NCBI GenBank assembly: GCA_905192625.1
Contig: CAJJLI010000127.1
Coordinates: 1-6,474 of the forward strand
Length of the DNA: 6,474 nt
Origin: an uncultured Clostridium sp.
Lineage (GTDB): Bacteria; Bacillota; Clostridia; Lachnospirales; Lachnospiraceae
Direction of reading: 5' to 3'
Positions 1 through 5,636 of the stretch are shown here, one piece after another. The translations under genes were made by a program, and so were the position numbers. Position 1 is the first letter of the stretch; every line of letters begins with the position of its first letter. The notes beneath the pieces were generated by a model. That model was given only the letters and a program-made list of their open reading frames with translations. It ran no database searches and was not told the DNA's origin.

Positions 1-1
1 T

Positions 2-142
2 TTGCTTATGGTTCCAGGGATATACAATGCACGTGAGAAATATATGGCTAGGTTATTTGGATTTGAATATTTTAAGTGCGCAAAGCGTAGAAATCTGAGG
101 GAAGGCGAATTTGGATATTGGTATTTAACAATCCAATTTTAA
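2..142 (+). CDS. 3' end of an unrecognised protein-coding gene (partial)
   Basis: An open frame enters from the left edge and runs 46 codons to a TAA at 140-142. The visible tail is rich in aromatic and basic residues (motifs NAREKYMARLFGFE and GYWYLTIQF), which looks like a folded domain's C-terminal strand rather than random translation. No other frame competes for this stretch until the convergent acetyltransferase gene, whose last 18 bases overlap this one (125-142). I do not recognise the family. The N-x-x-x-K-Y-M-x-x-LFGF pattern faintly recalls the last helix and strand of GNAT domains, but that is too weak to use. The true start lies outside the window; the internal ATG at 8 has no Shine-Dalgarno sequence that can be judged. 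Confidence 0.5.
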   Translation: MLMVPGIYNAREKYMARLFGFEYFKCAKRRNLREGEFGYWYLTIQF

Positions 143-706
143 ATGGAAATTTGGAAGCGGATCGGTTGATAATAATGAAAAACGCAAATGATGTTCCCAT
201 TTTCCGGAGATTTCACAACAATCTCTAGCGATACCTTCAAAAGTAAAACCTAGTTTTGTAATTAACTTAATTGAGGGAATATTATCCGGCATAATATCAG
301 CTTCGATACGATGAATTTTATGATCCTGTATTAATTGAGGTATTAGAAAGCATAATGCCTCATAAGCGAAACCGTTTTTCTGAGCATCTTTATCAAGACG
401 ATAGCCTAATTTACAGCTTGCGTATGGTTGGTGATATAAGTGAGAAAAGGATACAGTTCCAATAACATTTTGTTCTTTATTTTTTTCAAATATGTAGTAG
501 CGGAGGGAGCTTGCTCTTAGAAACAGCACATTATCGGCTCTAAGAGCAGACTCCTGAAATGCTATTGTATAGAATTGATTTGACTGCTGGGGCTCATATG
601 GACGAAAAAAGTCTTTGTTTCGTTGATAAAAGTCTAAAACCATGGCAGCGTCATTTTCATTGAGTAATCGTAATGAAAGCCGATTTGTAGTATACATCAT
701 TTGCAT
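125..706 (-). CDS. GNAT family N-acetyltransferase, RimJ/RimL-like
   Basis: This 193-residue protein is a normal-length single-domain GNAT enzyme, expected to move acetyl from acetyl-CoA to an amine in the cytoplasm. It opens with the TNRLSLRLLNENDA strand-helix typical of the RimJ/RimL (Acetyltransf_3) branch. It has the pyrophosphate-binding loop Q109-KNG-F-A114 after the GYRLDKDA strand, then the family's N142-x-x-S145 plus KLGFTFEG ending (151-158). The tail ARDCCEISGKWEHHLRFSLL fits the usual 'G-W-D-H' closing strand. Members modify ribosomal protein N termini, antibiotics or small amines, and the sequence does not say which. Start: ATG at 706-704 with AAGGAG at 714-719 and a 7-base spacer; a second and third Met follow within four codons. 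It lies 47 bases behind the radical SAM gene and is probably the last gene of the tadA unit. Its 3' end overlaps the convergent gene by 18 bases, and no terminator is visible. Confidence 0.9.
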   Translation of the reverse strand: MQMMYTTNRLSLRLLNENDAAMVLDFYQRNKDFFRPYEPQQSNQFYTIAFQESALRADNVLFLRASSLRYYIFEKNKEQNVIGTVSFSHLYHQPYASCKLGYRLDKDAQKNGFAYEALCFLIPQLIQDHKIHRIEADIMPDNIPSIKLITKLGFTFEGIARDCCEISGKWEHHLRFSLLSTDPLPNFHLKLDC

Positions 707-753
707 TTTTCTTCTCCTTATATGAAAATAAAGTTGTTATATCTTTTGTTAAA

Positions 754-1449
754 TTAATCAATTCCTCTTAAGGAAACGCTTGGGATATAAGGGATTAAGC
801 GCTCTTTTATTAAAAGCATTTCATCTCTGCTTCGTGGGTGTAATCCCTCTTTAATTAAATCTTTGGAGTCTTTGTAAGCTTGCAAATAATAATTACTAGC
901 TCCTTTAATCCATTGACCAATCGATGTGAAATCATCTAGGCTATGATACTCTTGTACGACAGTAGTGCGAAACTCATATGTAATATCGTTCCTTAACAAT
1001 AGTTCTACACTTTTTTCGATATGATTCAGTAAAAAAGTGTCTAGCCCTATGGTCATCGCATATTTTTCTTTTGAGTTTTTGATGTCCATGGCAATATAGT
1101 CGACCATTTTCGCAGTAATTAATTGTTGTAAAACATCTGGTCGGTAGCCGTTGGTATCTAACTTCACGAGATAACCTAAATCCTTCACTTTATCAATAAA
1201 CGGGATCAGATCATGTTGTAAGGTAGGTTCGCCACCAGTAATACAGACACCTTGAAGAATACCTACTCTCTTTTTTAAAAAAGAAAATACTTCAGATTCC
1301 GGTATAAAAGATTCTTTAAATGGGGCGATAACCAAAGATGCGTTATGGCAAAAGGGGCATCGAAAGTTACAAGCATGCGTAAATATTGTACAAGCAATAT
1401 GACTCGGATAGTCTAAGAGTGTGAGCTTTTGTAACCCTGAAATATTCAT
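754..1449 (-). CDS. Radical SAM activase, anaerobic ribonucleotide reductase activating protein type (NrdG2-like)
   Basis: This 231-residue radical SAM enzyme has the N-terminal pattern ISGLQKLTLLDYPSHIACTIFT leading straight into C27-NFR-C31-PF-C34, the ligands of the [4Fe-4S] cluster that cleaves S-adenosylmethionine. Other SAM-fold marks are the TGGEPT loop (71-76), KLDTNG (96-101), AMDIKN (120-125) and FRTTVV (160-165). Length and ordering match the family annotated as anaerobic ribonucleoside-triphosphate reductase activating protein (the NrdG2 branch), which installs a glycyl radical on its partner enzyme. No glycyl-radical enzyme (nrdD or other) is in view, so the partner is unproven and another glycyl-radical or small-peptide target is possible. 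Start: ATG at 1449-1447 with GAGG at 1455-1458, a short 5-base spacer. It sits 43 bases downstream of tadA on the same strand, with a 14-base palindrome in the gap. The gene implies oxygen-free metabolism. Confidence 0.85.
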   Translation of the reverse strand: MNISGLQKLTLLDYPSHIACTIFTHACNFRCPFCHNASLVIAPFKESFIPESEVFSFLKKRVGILQGVCITGGEPTLQHDLIPFIDKVKDLGYLVKLDTNGYRPDVLQQLITAKMVDYIAMDIKNSKEKYAMTIGLDTFLLNHIEKSVELLLRNDITYEFRTTVVQEYHSLDDFTSIGQWIKGASNYYLQAYKDSKDLIKEGLHPRSRDEMLLIKERLIPYIPSVSLRGID

Positions 1450-1463
1450 ATTAACCTCTATTC

Positions 1464-1477
1464 TGGTCCATGGACCA
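1464..1477. repeat. 14-base perfect palindrome between tadA and the radical SAM gene
   Basis: TGGTCCATGGACCA is its own reverse complement. It lies 14 bases upstream of the radical SAM start codon on the minus strand. As RNA it could form only a 5-pair stem with a CATG loop, and no T-run follows, so it is not a terminator. It could be a regulator's operator or an mRNA processing/translation element near the ribosome site. It may also be chance. Confidence 0.5.
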
Positions 1478-1492
1478 AATTTATTATAGTCT

Positions 1493-1990
1493 TTAAAGTG
1501 ATGGAGTCTGTTCCGATTTTATTTTTAATTTTTCTAATTTCTTTTGTTCTCTTAATTCTTTAAAAAAACTTTGTAGTAGATTTGTACATTTTTCTTCCAA
1601 CACTCCTGTTACGAGTTCTACTTGATGATTAAATCCTTCCATTTGCAATAGGTTGCATACAGATCCAGCGCAACCAGCTTTTGGGTTCATCGCTCCAATT
1701 ACTACTTTATCAAGACGTGACTGAACAATTGCGCCAGAGCACATTTGGCAAGGTTCTAGTGTAACGTACATGGTGCAACCTTCTAATCTCCAATCTCCCA
1801 AATGTTTACTTGCTTTTTGAATTGCAATTATTTCGGCATGGGCAAGTGTAGTTTTCTTTGTATTTCTTTTATTATAACCCCTTGCGATAATTGTATTGTC
1901 ATAGACAATAACACATCCAATTGGTACCTCTCCAATTGCTGCAGCTTTTTTTGCTTGTTTTAATGCTTCTTTCATATATATTTCGTCCAT
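1493..1990 (-). CDS. tadA: tRNA-specific adenosine deaminase TadA
   Basis: A 165-residue cytidine/deoxycytidylate-deaminase-fold enzyme that converts adenosine to inosine at the wobble position (A34) of tRNA-Arg(ACG). The zinc site is complete: H51-A-E53, with Glu53 as the proton shuttle, and P80-C81-Q-M-C84. The flanking GEVPIGCVIV (20-29), TMYVTLEPCQMC and GAMNPKAGCAGS segments are classic TadA rather than free-base deaminase, and length is close to the usual 150-165. The final 20 residues are a lysine-rich extension. Start: ATG at 1990-1988 behind AAAGGAG at 2000-2006 with a 9-base spacer; an in-frame Met at residue 6 has no such site. It is the first gene of the minus-strand unit, driven by the promoter at 2066-2094. 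tadA near ffs is a familiar Firmicutes neighbourhood, although here they are divergently transcribed. Confidence 0.96.
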   Translation of the reverse strand: MDEIYMKEALKQAKKAAAIGEVPIGCVIVYDNTIIARGYNKRNTKKTTLAHAEIIAIQKASKHLGDWRLEGCTMYVTLEPCQMCSGAIVQSRLDKVVIGAMNPKAGCAGSVCNLLQMEGFNHQVELVTGVLEEKCTNLLQSFFKELREQKKLEKLKIKSEQTPSL

Positions 1991-2034
1991 TTGGATAAAC
2001 TCCTTTAGCTTTCAATCAATATAAGAATGTTTTA

Positions 2035-2053
2035 TGAAGTCTAGTGTACTTCA
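2035..2053 (-). repeat. Inverted repeat in the tadA leader
   Basis: TGAAGT (2035-2040) and ACTTCA (2048-2053) flank a 7-base loop. The repeat sits just downstream of the predicted tadA transcription start (about 2059). It could be a small leader hairpin or an operator half-site pair. Six pairs in AT-rich DNA is weak evidence. Confidence 0.3.
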
Positions 2054-2065
2054 CTCATGGATTTT

Positions 2066-2094
2066 ATTATAGACGCATCACATTTTTAGCACAA
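2066..2094 (-). promoter_or_regulatory. Predicted sigma-A promoter of the tadA unit
   Basis: Read on the minus strand, a perfect TATAAT (-10, 2071 down to 2066) lies 17 bases after TTGTGC (2094 down to 2089), which keeps only the TTG of the -35 consensus. The predicted start near 2059 gives a leader of about 70 bases to the tadA ATG. The -10 and spacing are convincing; the -35 is weak. Confidence 0.6.
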
Positions 2095-2229
2095 GTCTTT
2101 GTAGATTAACTTATTAAGAGGAGTGTCAAAAATAAAACGTATCTACATAAATTTAAGTATGAAAAAGTAAAGAAAGACTTATAATATCCATCATAGTCGC
2201 ACATATTAATTATTAGCTGAAAGCTATTT

Positions 2230-2268
2230 TTAATGTATGGCTATTAAAAGAAGGCATTTATACATTAA
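2230..2268. repeat. 9-base inverted repeat upstream of the small-protein promoter
   Basis: TTAATGTAT (2230-2238) is exactly mirrored by ATACATTAA (2260-2268) across 21 bases. It ends six bases before the -35 box of the promoter at 2274-2302, a usual place for an activator or repressor site. It is not followed by a T-run. The rest of the divergent spacer, 2095-2229, holds only AT-rich DNA with a TATAAT at 2180-2185 lacking a good -35, a loose 7-base inverted repeat (2100-2106/2141-2147) and no credible reading frame. Confidence 0.4.
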
Positions 2269-2273
2269 GTAAC

Positions 2274-2302
2274 TTAACATTAGCAAATAAATAAAGTATA
2301 AC
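2274..2302 (+). promoter_or_regulatory. Predicted sigma-A promoter of the 55-residue protein gene
   Basis: TTAACA (2274-2279) and TATAAC (2297-2302) each match five of six consensus bases and are exactly 17 bases apart. Transcription would start near 2309, just ahead of the GGAGG at 2315-2319. This leaves the upstream in-frame ATG at 2303 outside the message and supports the start at 2327. Confidence 0.6.
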
Positions 2303-2326
2303 ATGAAACATATTGGAGGAAATAAT

Positions 2327-2494
2327 ATGGCAAAAGCAGGAATGAGAAGACCAGATCCAAAAGAGCCCCATGGAACAGAGAGTAACCAAAAGACTCATAT
2401 TAAGAAAAATGATCAACCACCAGTACCAGAAATTCAGGGAAAAGCAAAAAGTGGTCATAAAAAAGCAGCTCCAATGCAAGAAAACTCAAAATAG
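2327..2494 (+). CDS. Small basic proline-rich protein of unknown function (55 aa)
   Basis: Fifty-five residues starting MAKAGMRRPDPKEPHG and ending in K55, with TAG as stop. It has ten Lys, two Arg and three His against six acidic residues, many Pro, Gly, Asn and Gln, no Cys, no Trp, no hydrophobic stretch and no signal peptide. It is therefore soluble, cytoplasmic and probably disordered. Such composition is typical of small nucleic-acid- or ribosome-associated proteins and some spore proteins; this is inference, and I do not assign a family. The start is the ATG at 2327, which has a strong GGAGG (2315-2319) at 7 bases. The in-frame ATG at 2303 lies upstream of that site and inside the predicted promoter region. 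It is a single gene between tadA (divergent) and the SRP RNA (same strand), with no clear terminator after it, so some read-through into ffs is possible. Confidence 0.8.
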   Translation: MAKAGMRRPDPKEPHGTESNQKTHIKKNDQPPVPEIQGKAKSGHKKAAPMQENSK

Positions 2495-2559
2495 CTTTGA
2501 AACACGAATTGTTTAGAAAGTATTCAGAATTATTTTATATGCTTTGCTTCCGCTTTATC

Positions 2560-2588
2560 TTGACAGATGAGTAAAAACCAAGTATACT
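2560..2588 (+). promoter_or_regulatory. Strong sigma-A promoter of the SRP RNA gene
   Basis: A perfect TTGACA (2560-2565) is followed at 17 bases by TATACT (2583-2588). This is the best promoter in the window, as expected for an abundant stable RNA. Transcription should begin near 2595, about 40 bases before the mature RNA core, implying a 5' leader that is trimmed. Confidence 0.85.
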
Positions 2589-2633
2589 AAGTCATGCATT
2601 AGAAATAAAAATACTAAAATTGTTTATAAAATT

Positions 2634-2898
2634 TCCGTGCAGCCGGGGAGATAGCGGTGCCCTGTACCTGCAATCCGCTACAGCAGGGGTGATGTCTTAG
2701 CCTAGGGCAATGTCTTGTAGAGCAGCCCTTAATAAGTGGCGTTGACGTTTGGGTCTTACGCAACAGGAATTTGTGAACCGTGTCAGGGCAGGAATGCAGC
2801 AGCACTAAGCAAAACCTCTTGTGTGCCGTAAGGGAGCCTGAGCCGAGTTAACTGTTAAGGTAACGTCTATGAGCATTGTTCGAAGCAAGGCGCACGGA
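2634..2898 (+). ncRNA. ffs: Signal recognition particle RNA, large bacterial (Alu-containing) type
   Basis: This is the RNA scaffold of the SRP, which binds Ffh and targets nascent membrane and secreted proteins to FtsY. The 5' TCCGTGC (2634-2640) pairs with the 3' GCACGGA (2892-2898), closing a core of about 265 nt, close to the B. subtilis scRNA and far longer than E. coli 4.5S. The Alu domain is recognisable from GGGGAGATAGCGG (from 2644) followed by TGCCCTGTACCTGCAATCC. The Ffh-binding S domain has GTCAGG (2782-2787), a GGAA tetraloop (2791-2794) closed by GCA/TGC, then AGCAGC (2797-2802). The tetraloop stem differs in sequence from the B. subtilis version but still pairs, showing selection on structure. 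Further matches to B. subtilis scRNA include GTTGACGTTTGGGTC and the GCCGAG-TTAACTGTTAAG-GTAACG stretch. Exact ends are estimates set by the terminal helix; the precursor probably runs from about 2595 to 2948. Confidence 0.95.
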
Positions 2899-2919
2899 TT
2901 AAAATAGAATGAAATTGAT

Positions 2920-2948
2920 GTCGTTGCGATATGTAACGACTTTTTTTT
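2920..2948 (+). terminator. Intrinsic terminator of the SRP RNA gene
   Basis: GTCGTTG (2920-2926) pairs with TAACGAC (2934-2940) around a 7-base loop, with one G-U pair, followed at once by eight T (2941-2948). It lies 22 bases after the mature RNA end, so a short 3' trailer is expected to be trimmed. Confidence 0.85.
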
Positions 2949-3028
2949 ATGTTAAAAGAAATTGTATCTTAATTTATTAAACGTGAAAGAGGCATTATTT
3001 ATCCGCATAATAGCTTTGACTCTGTAAT

Positions 3029-3053
3029 CATAATTTTGTGTTAAAAAATTATG
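3029..3053. repeat. AT-rich 9-base inverted repeat upstream of the cNMP-domain gene
   Basis: CATAATTTT (3029-3037) and AAAATTATG (3045-3053) are perfect complements around a 7-base loop. No T-run follows. It is an operator-like dyad or a cruciform-prone element 230 bases upstream of the start codon at 3284. AT-rich DNA makes chance dyads more likely. Confidence 0.35.
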
Positions 3054-3077
3054 TGGACGATATAGGATACTACCATA

Positions 3078-3114
3078 GGACTATTGTATTAAGGCGGTTA
3101 GGACTAGTGGACTA
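3078..3114. repeat. Three direct copies of GGACTA
   Basis: GGACTA occurs at 3078-3083, 3101-3106 and 3109-3114, twice within TAGGACTA (3076-3083, 3099-3106) and twice within GGACTAG (3101-3107, 3109-3115). This is dense for a G-containing hexamer in AT-rich DNA. Repeated half-sites for a DNA-binding protein are one reading; the 8-base period of the last two is too short for same-face helical phasing. Confidence 0.35.
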
Positions 3115-3144
3115 GAGATTTTAATGGTGCAGAAAATGACTTTG

Positions 3145-3171
3145 AAAAAAGTACAAAAAACCTTTAAAAAA
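3145..3171. promoter_or_regulatory. Phased A-tracts (predicted curved DNA) upstream of the cNMP-domain gene
   Basis: Three A6 tracts lie at 3145-3150, 3155-3160 and 3166-3171, with centres 10 and 11 bases apart, i.e. one helical turn. This is the textbook arrangement for intrinsic bending. A T-run (3177-3180) and the dyad TGTAT-TTT-ATACA (3173-3185) follow. The block lies 55-85 bases before the -10 box at 3228 and could act as an upstream promoter element or a nucleoid-protein site. Confidence 0.45.
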
Positions 3172-3204
3172 GTGTATTTTATACAAAATTCTAGCATTTT
3201 CATC

Positions 3205-3233
3205 TTTCCGTACTTTCCTTTTTCGATTATAAT
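3205..3233 (+). promoter_or_regulatory. Possible promoter of the cNMP-domain gene
   Basis: A perfect TATAAT (3228-3233) is preceded at 17 bases by TTTCCG (3205-3210), a poor -35. Transcription would start near 3240, giving a 44-base leader to the ATG at 3284 and leaving the in-frame TTG at 3239 at the very 5' end. The weak -35 suggests activator dependence or help from the A-tracts upstream. Confidence 0.45.
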
Positions 3234-3283
3234 AAGAGTTGAAGTTAAGAGGGGATTTTAGATATTTAAGAAAGGTATCGGAT

Positions 3284-5623
3284 ATGGGTATAGAATTAAA
3301 ACCAGGCACTGTATGTCAAGTTGTAAAAGGTACAACGTTATTTACTCAAAATAGTACCGTTCATAATATCTGTATGATATTAAAGGGGCGAGTAATGGTA
3401 AAAAGCAAGGGGGCATTCACTGTGCTGACCCCTGGTTGTTTTACTGGATTGAATGATCTATACATTGGCCGTTATTTAAATGATTATATTGCAATGGATG
3501 ACATTGCTATATACTCCTTTGCAATAGAGGAGGGAGAACATGACGGTACGAAGATTATTGATAAAATATTAGAAGTTAACAAAGAGTATGGCGGATTGAT
3601 GGTTTATTCACTATGCAATTATTTAAAAAACATAGTAGAAATTAAAATGAGTTTGTCCTTCGTCACTACATCCATTTATTCTTTTATTCAGTCACATTAT
3701 AAGACGTATCTAGAAATCGGAAAAGAAACGAATATCATAAGCAATACGATGCCACAAGTGGAAGAGTTAAATGTATATGAGTCAGAGTTTAGTATTGATG
3801 TAAAAAAGCTAAAGTATTATCTTGAATGTAGTAAAATACCAGTAGATGTACAAAAAAACTTTTTTTCCTATACCAATCTTATGGTATCAAATCATGTTGA
3901 AGAAATCTCAACACTGATTGCAGAAACTACAAGTGAATGCATGGAGTTGGCAGAATACATAGAAGATGCCGTATATATTTTAATGAACGATGGTGAACAA
4001 AGTTTATTTAAAAACCAAGTTTTATTGGCAATGAAACAAAACAAAGCCGGTAATAGAAGTGAGCTTCTCATGGAGGAAATTGATAAAACCATAGATCAGA
4101 TCAATTTGGTTGATAAGGTATTCAATGAAAAAATAGGACATAGTCTACAAATTAACCGTGAAAAGATGGAGCAGCTTTATTATGTTTTAATCAGTGGTGA
4201 TGACAGTTCGGTGATTCAAAACACAGAAAATGAAATCGTTGATGATGTTGCTTGTATAAAGGAATTGAGTGGATCGTTACAAAAAATAATGAAATTTAGC
4301 TCATTAGAAAAGGAAACAATGGATAAATTCGTCGAGGACATTGAATATTTTCTAAATGCTACAGATCGGCTTTCCGTTGATGACACGATGCGTACCATAA
4401 AACGAGAAATATCAAAAACATTTTATGAACTCTACGAAAATATATTCTTGTTATCGTATGGAAAAACATCCATTCCAAAAGCAGTGGACTTGTTTTTAAA
4501 TTATGGTTTTATTGATGAACGTTTATTAACCGAGGAGCAATTACTTGCGTTATGTCAAATCGACCAAGTCAAGGAAGAATCGAAATATCAGATTTATAGT
4601 ATGAGGGAATGGCTCACATTAATTTACGAAGGGAAAAAAGAACCTTCGAAAACAGAGTTTGATTTGGATTATTCTGAAACAATTAGAATGGCTAAAAAGC
4701 GCGGGGAAATCAAAGAAGAGGATGAGCTACGTTTAAAAACAAATACAGAAGAAAAGCTTAAATTCGAAATTAAGAATATGTTTACTTATAATAATAGAAT
4801 TGTGAATGGACAATTGTCTACATTTGTACCGATTTTATATAAAGATATGTTCTTAAATAGTGTAGACCGGGCTTATTTAACCAAGCATAAGGTCGAAGAG
4901 GCCCTGGATAGAATAATTGCCATAGATTATTCAGCTTTTTGTCGTGAAGTTCTTTATTATGACAAAGAAAAACGGATTGACCGTGAATATATAATAAAAG
5001 AAGTATTTCCGGATATTATTTTATTCCCTACGGTTGGTACCAATGGTTCGATGTGGCAAGAAATCACAGGTAAGAAGAGAGACAGCGAGGGAAGATTTAT
5101 GTTTCCTAGCTTTTTTGAATCAAACTTTGATGATGTTATGATTCGAATGGTAGGACGTTTCCGTTGGGAATTATGTAGAAGCATACAAGGAACTTCATGG
5201 AATAACATAAAGGAGAAATCCTTAACTTCTGAATATATGGATTATATTCAGTTTTATAGAAAGAACAATGAGTTATCCGAAGAACGTAAAGAGAAGTTGA
5301 AATTACAAATTCAAAGAAATAGAAATAATTCCAGGGAAATCTTTGCATCGGACTACGAAGCTTGGATAAAAGGTGAGGCAATGGGGGCTCTTAGGTTAAA
5401 TAAGTATGTAAGAGAGATTCTTGCAACATATAGTCCTTTTTCAAAACAGATACGAGATAAAATACGTATGCAGCCATTGTTTGAGGATGCAATGGCAAGA
5501 TACAATCGTAATAAAGCGAAAAAAGTACATGAACTCGAATTGCGATATCATGCGTTACAAAAGGATCAAATTGAATTAACAAAAGAATTAGTTGATACTA
5601 TGAAATTTTACAAAGAACTGTAA
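3284..5623 (+). CDS. Large protein with N-terminal cyclic-nucleotide-binding-like domain and long helical C-terminal region
   Basis: A 779-residue cytoplasmic protein of unknown function with no signal peptide or membrane segment. Residues 3-83 read as a CRP-type cNMP-binding beta-roll: LKPGTVCQVVKG, an ICMILKGRVMV strand pair, then LTPGCFTGLNDLYIG where CRP has its phosphate-binding cassette. The cassette's Glu and the Arg of the usual R-S-A triplet are not evident, so nucleotide binding may be lost or altered. No CRP helix-turn-helix follows. Residues 95-560 are mostly charged helices. A dense block at 577-725 (FPTVGTNGSMWQEITGKKRD, then RFMFPSF, GRFRWELCR, SEYMDYIQFYRKN) looks like a conserved domain; I have a weak memory of similar cNMP proteins in spirochaetes. 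The tail (743-779) is a probable coiled coil. The ATG at 3284 has AAAGG (3271-3275) at 8 bases; an in-frame TTG at 3239 would add 15 residues but sits at the predicted transcript start. A terminator follows, then a kleisin-like gene. Confidence 0.88.
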   Translation: MGIELKPGTVCQVVKGTTLFTQNSTVHNICMILKGRVMVKSKGAFTVLTPGCFTGLNDLYIGRYLNDYIAMDDIAIYSFAIEEGEHDGTKIIDKILEVNKEYGGLMVYSLCNYLKNIVEIKMSLSFVTTSIYSFIQSHYKTYLEIGKETNIISNTMPQVEELNVYESEFSIDVKKLKYYLECSKIPVDVQKNFFSYTNLMVSNHVEEISTLIAETTSECMELAEYIEDAVYILMNDGEQSLFKNQVLLAMKQNKAGNRSELLMEEIDKTIDQINLVDKVFNEKIGHSLQINREKMEQLYYVLISGDDSSVIQNTENEIVDDVACIKELSGSLQKIMKFSSLEKETMDKFVEDIEYFLNATDRLSVDDTMRTIKREISKTFYELYENIFLLSYGKTSIPKAVDLFLNYGFIDERLLTEEQLLALCQIDQVKEESKYQIYSMREWLTLIYEGKKEPSKTEFDLDYSETIRMAKKRGEIKEEDELRLKTNTEEKLKFEIKNMFTYNNRIVNGQLSTFVPILYKDMFLNSVDRAYLTKHKVEEALDRIIAIDYSAFCREVLYYDKEKRIDREYIIKEVFPDIILFPTVGTNGSMWQEITGKKRDSEGRFMFPSFFESNFDDVMIRMVGRFRWELCRSIQGTSWNNIKEKSLTSEYMDYIQFYRKNNELSEERKEKLKLQIQRNRNNSREIFASDYEAWIKGEAMGALRLNKYVREILATYSPFSKQIRDKIRMQPLFEDAMARYNRNKAKKVHELELRYHALQKDQIELTKELVDTMKFYKEL

Positions 5624-5636
5624 CTTAAGATTAGAA

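Noticed and set aside
2214..2231. TAGCT-GAA-AGCTA hairpin followed by five T, terminator-like
   Set aside because: The stem is only five pairs with a 3-base loop, and no plus-strand gene lies upstream to be terminated.
2303..2326. Upstream ATG adding 8 residues to the small basic protein
   Set aside because: It lies immediately after the -10 box and before the GGAGG site, so it would not be translated from the predicted message.
2258..2479. Minus-strand 73-codon open frame rich in Phe, Trp and Leu
   Set aside because: It is antisense to the small basic protein gene, which has a promoter and a strong ribosome site. The hydrophobic look comes from the complement of Lys-rich codons.
2500..2514. 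AAACA/TGTTT hairpin after the small protein gene
   Set aside because: Five weak A-T-rich pairs and no T-run; not credible as a terminator.
2614..2805. Minus-strand 63-codon open frame across the SRP RNA
   Set aside because: It lies opposite a structured RNA gene with clear SRP landmarks, has no ribosome site, and its translation is Cys/Pro/Ser-rich noise.
3239..3283. TTG start adding 15 residues to the cNMP-domain protein
   Set aside because: The predicted transcript starts at about 3240, no good ribosome site precedes the TTG, and the ATG at 3284 has AAAGG at 8 bases and begins right at the domain.
3121..3309. Minus-strand 62-codon open frame upstream of and into the cNMP gene
   Set aside because: It covers the A-tract/promoter region, has no ribosome site and shows low-complexity Phe/Lys composition from poly-A/T DNA.
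4957..5582. Several minus-strand open frames of 60-80 codons inside the cNMP gene (also near 3892-4092, 4216-4398 and 6196-6465)
   Set aside because: All are shadows of the long plus-strand coding frames, without ribosome sites or protein-like composition.
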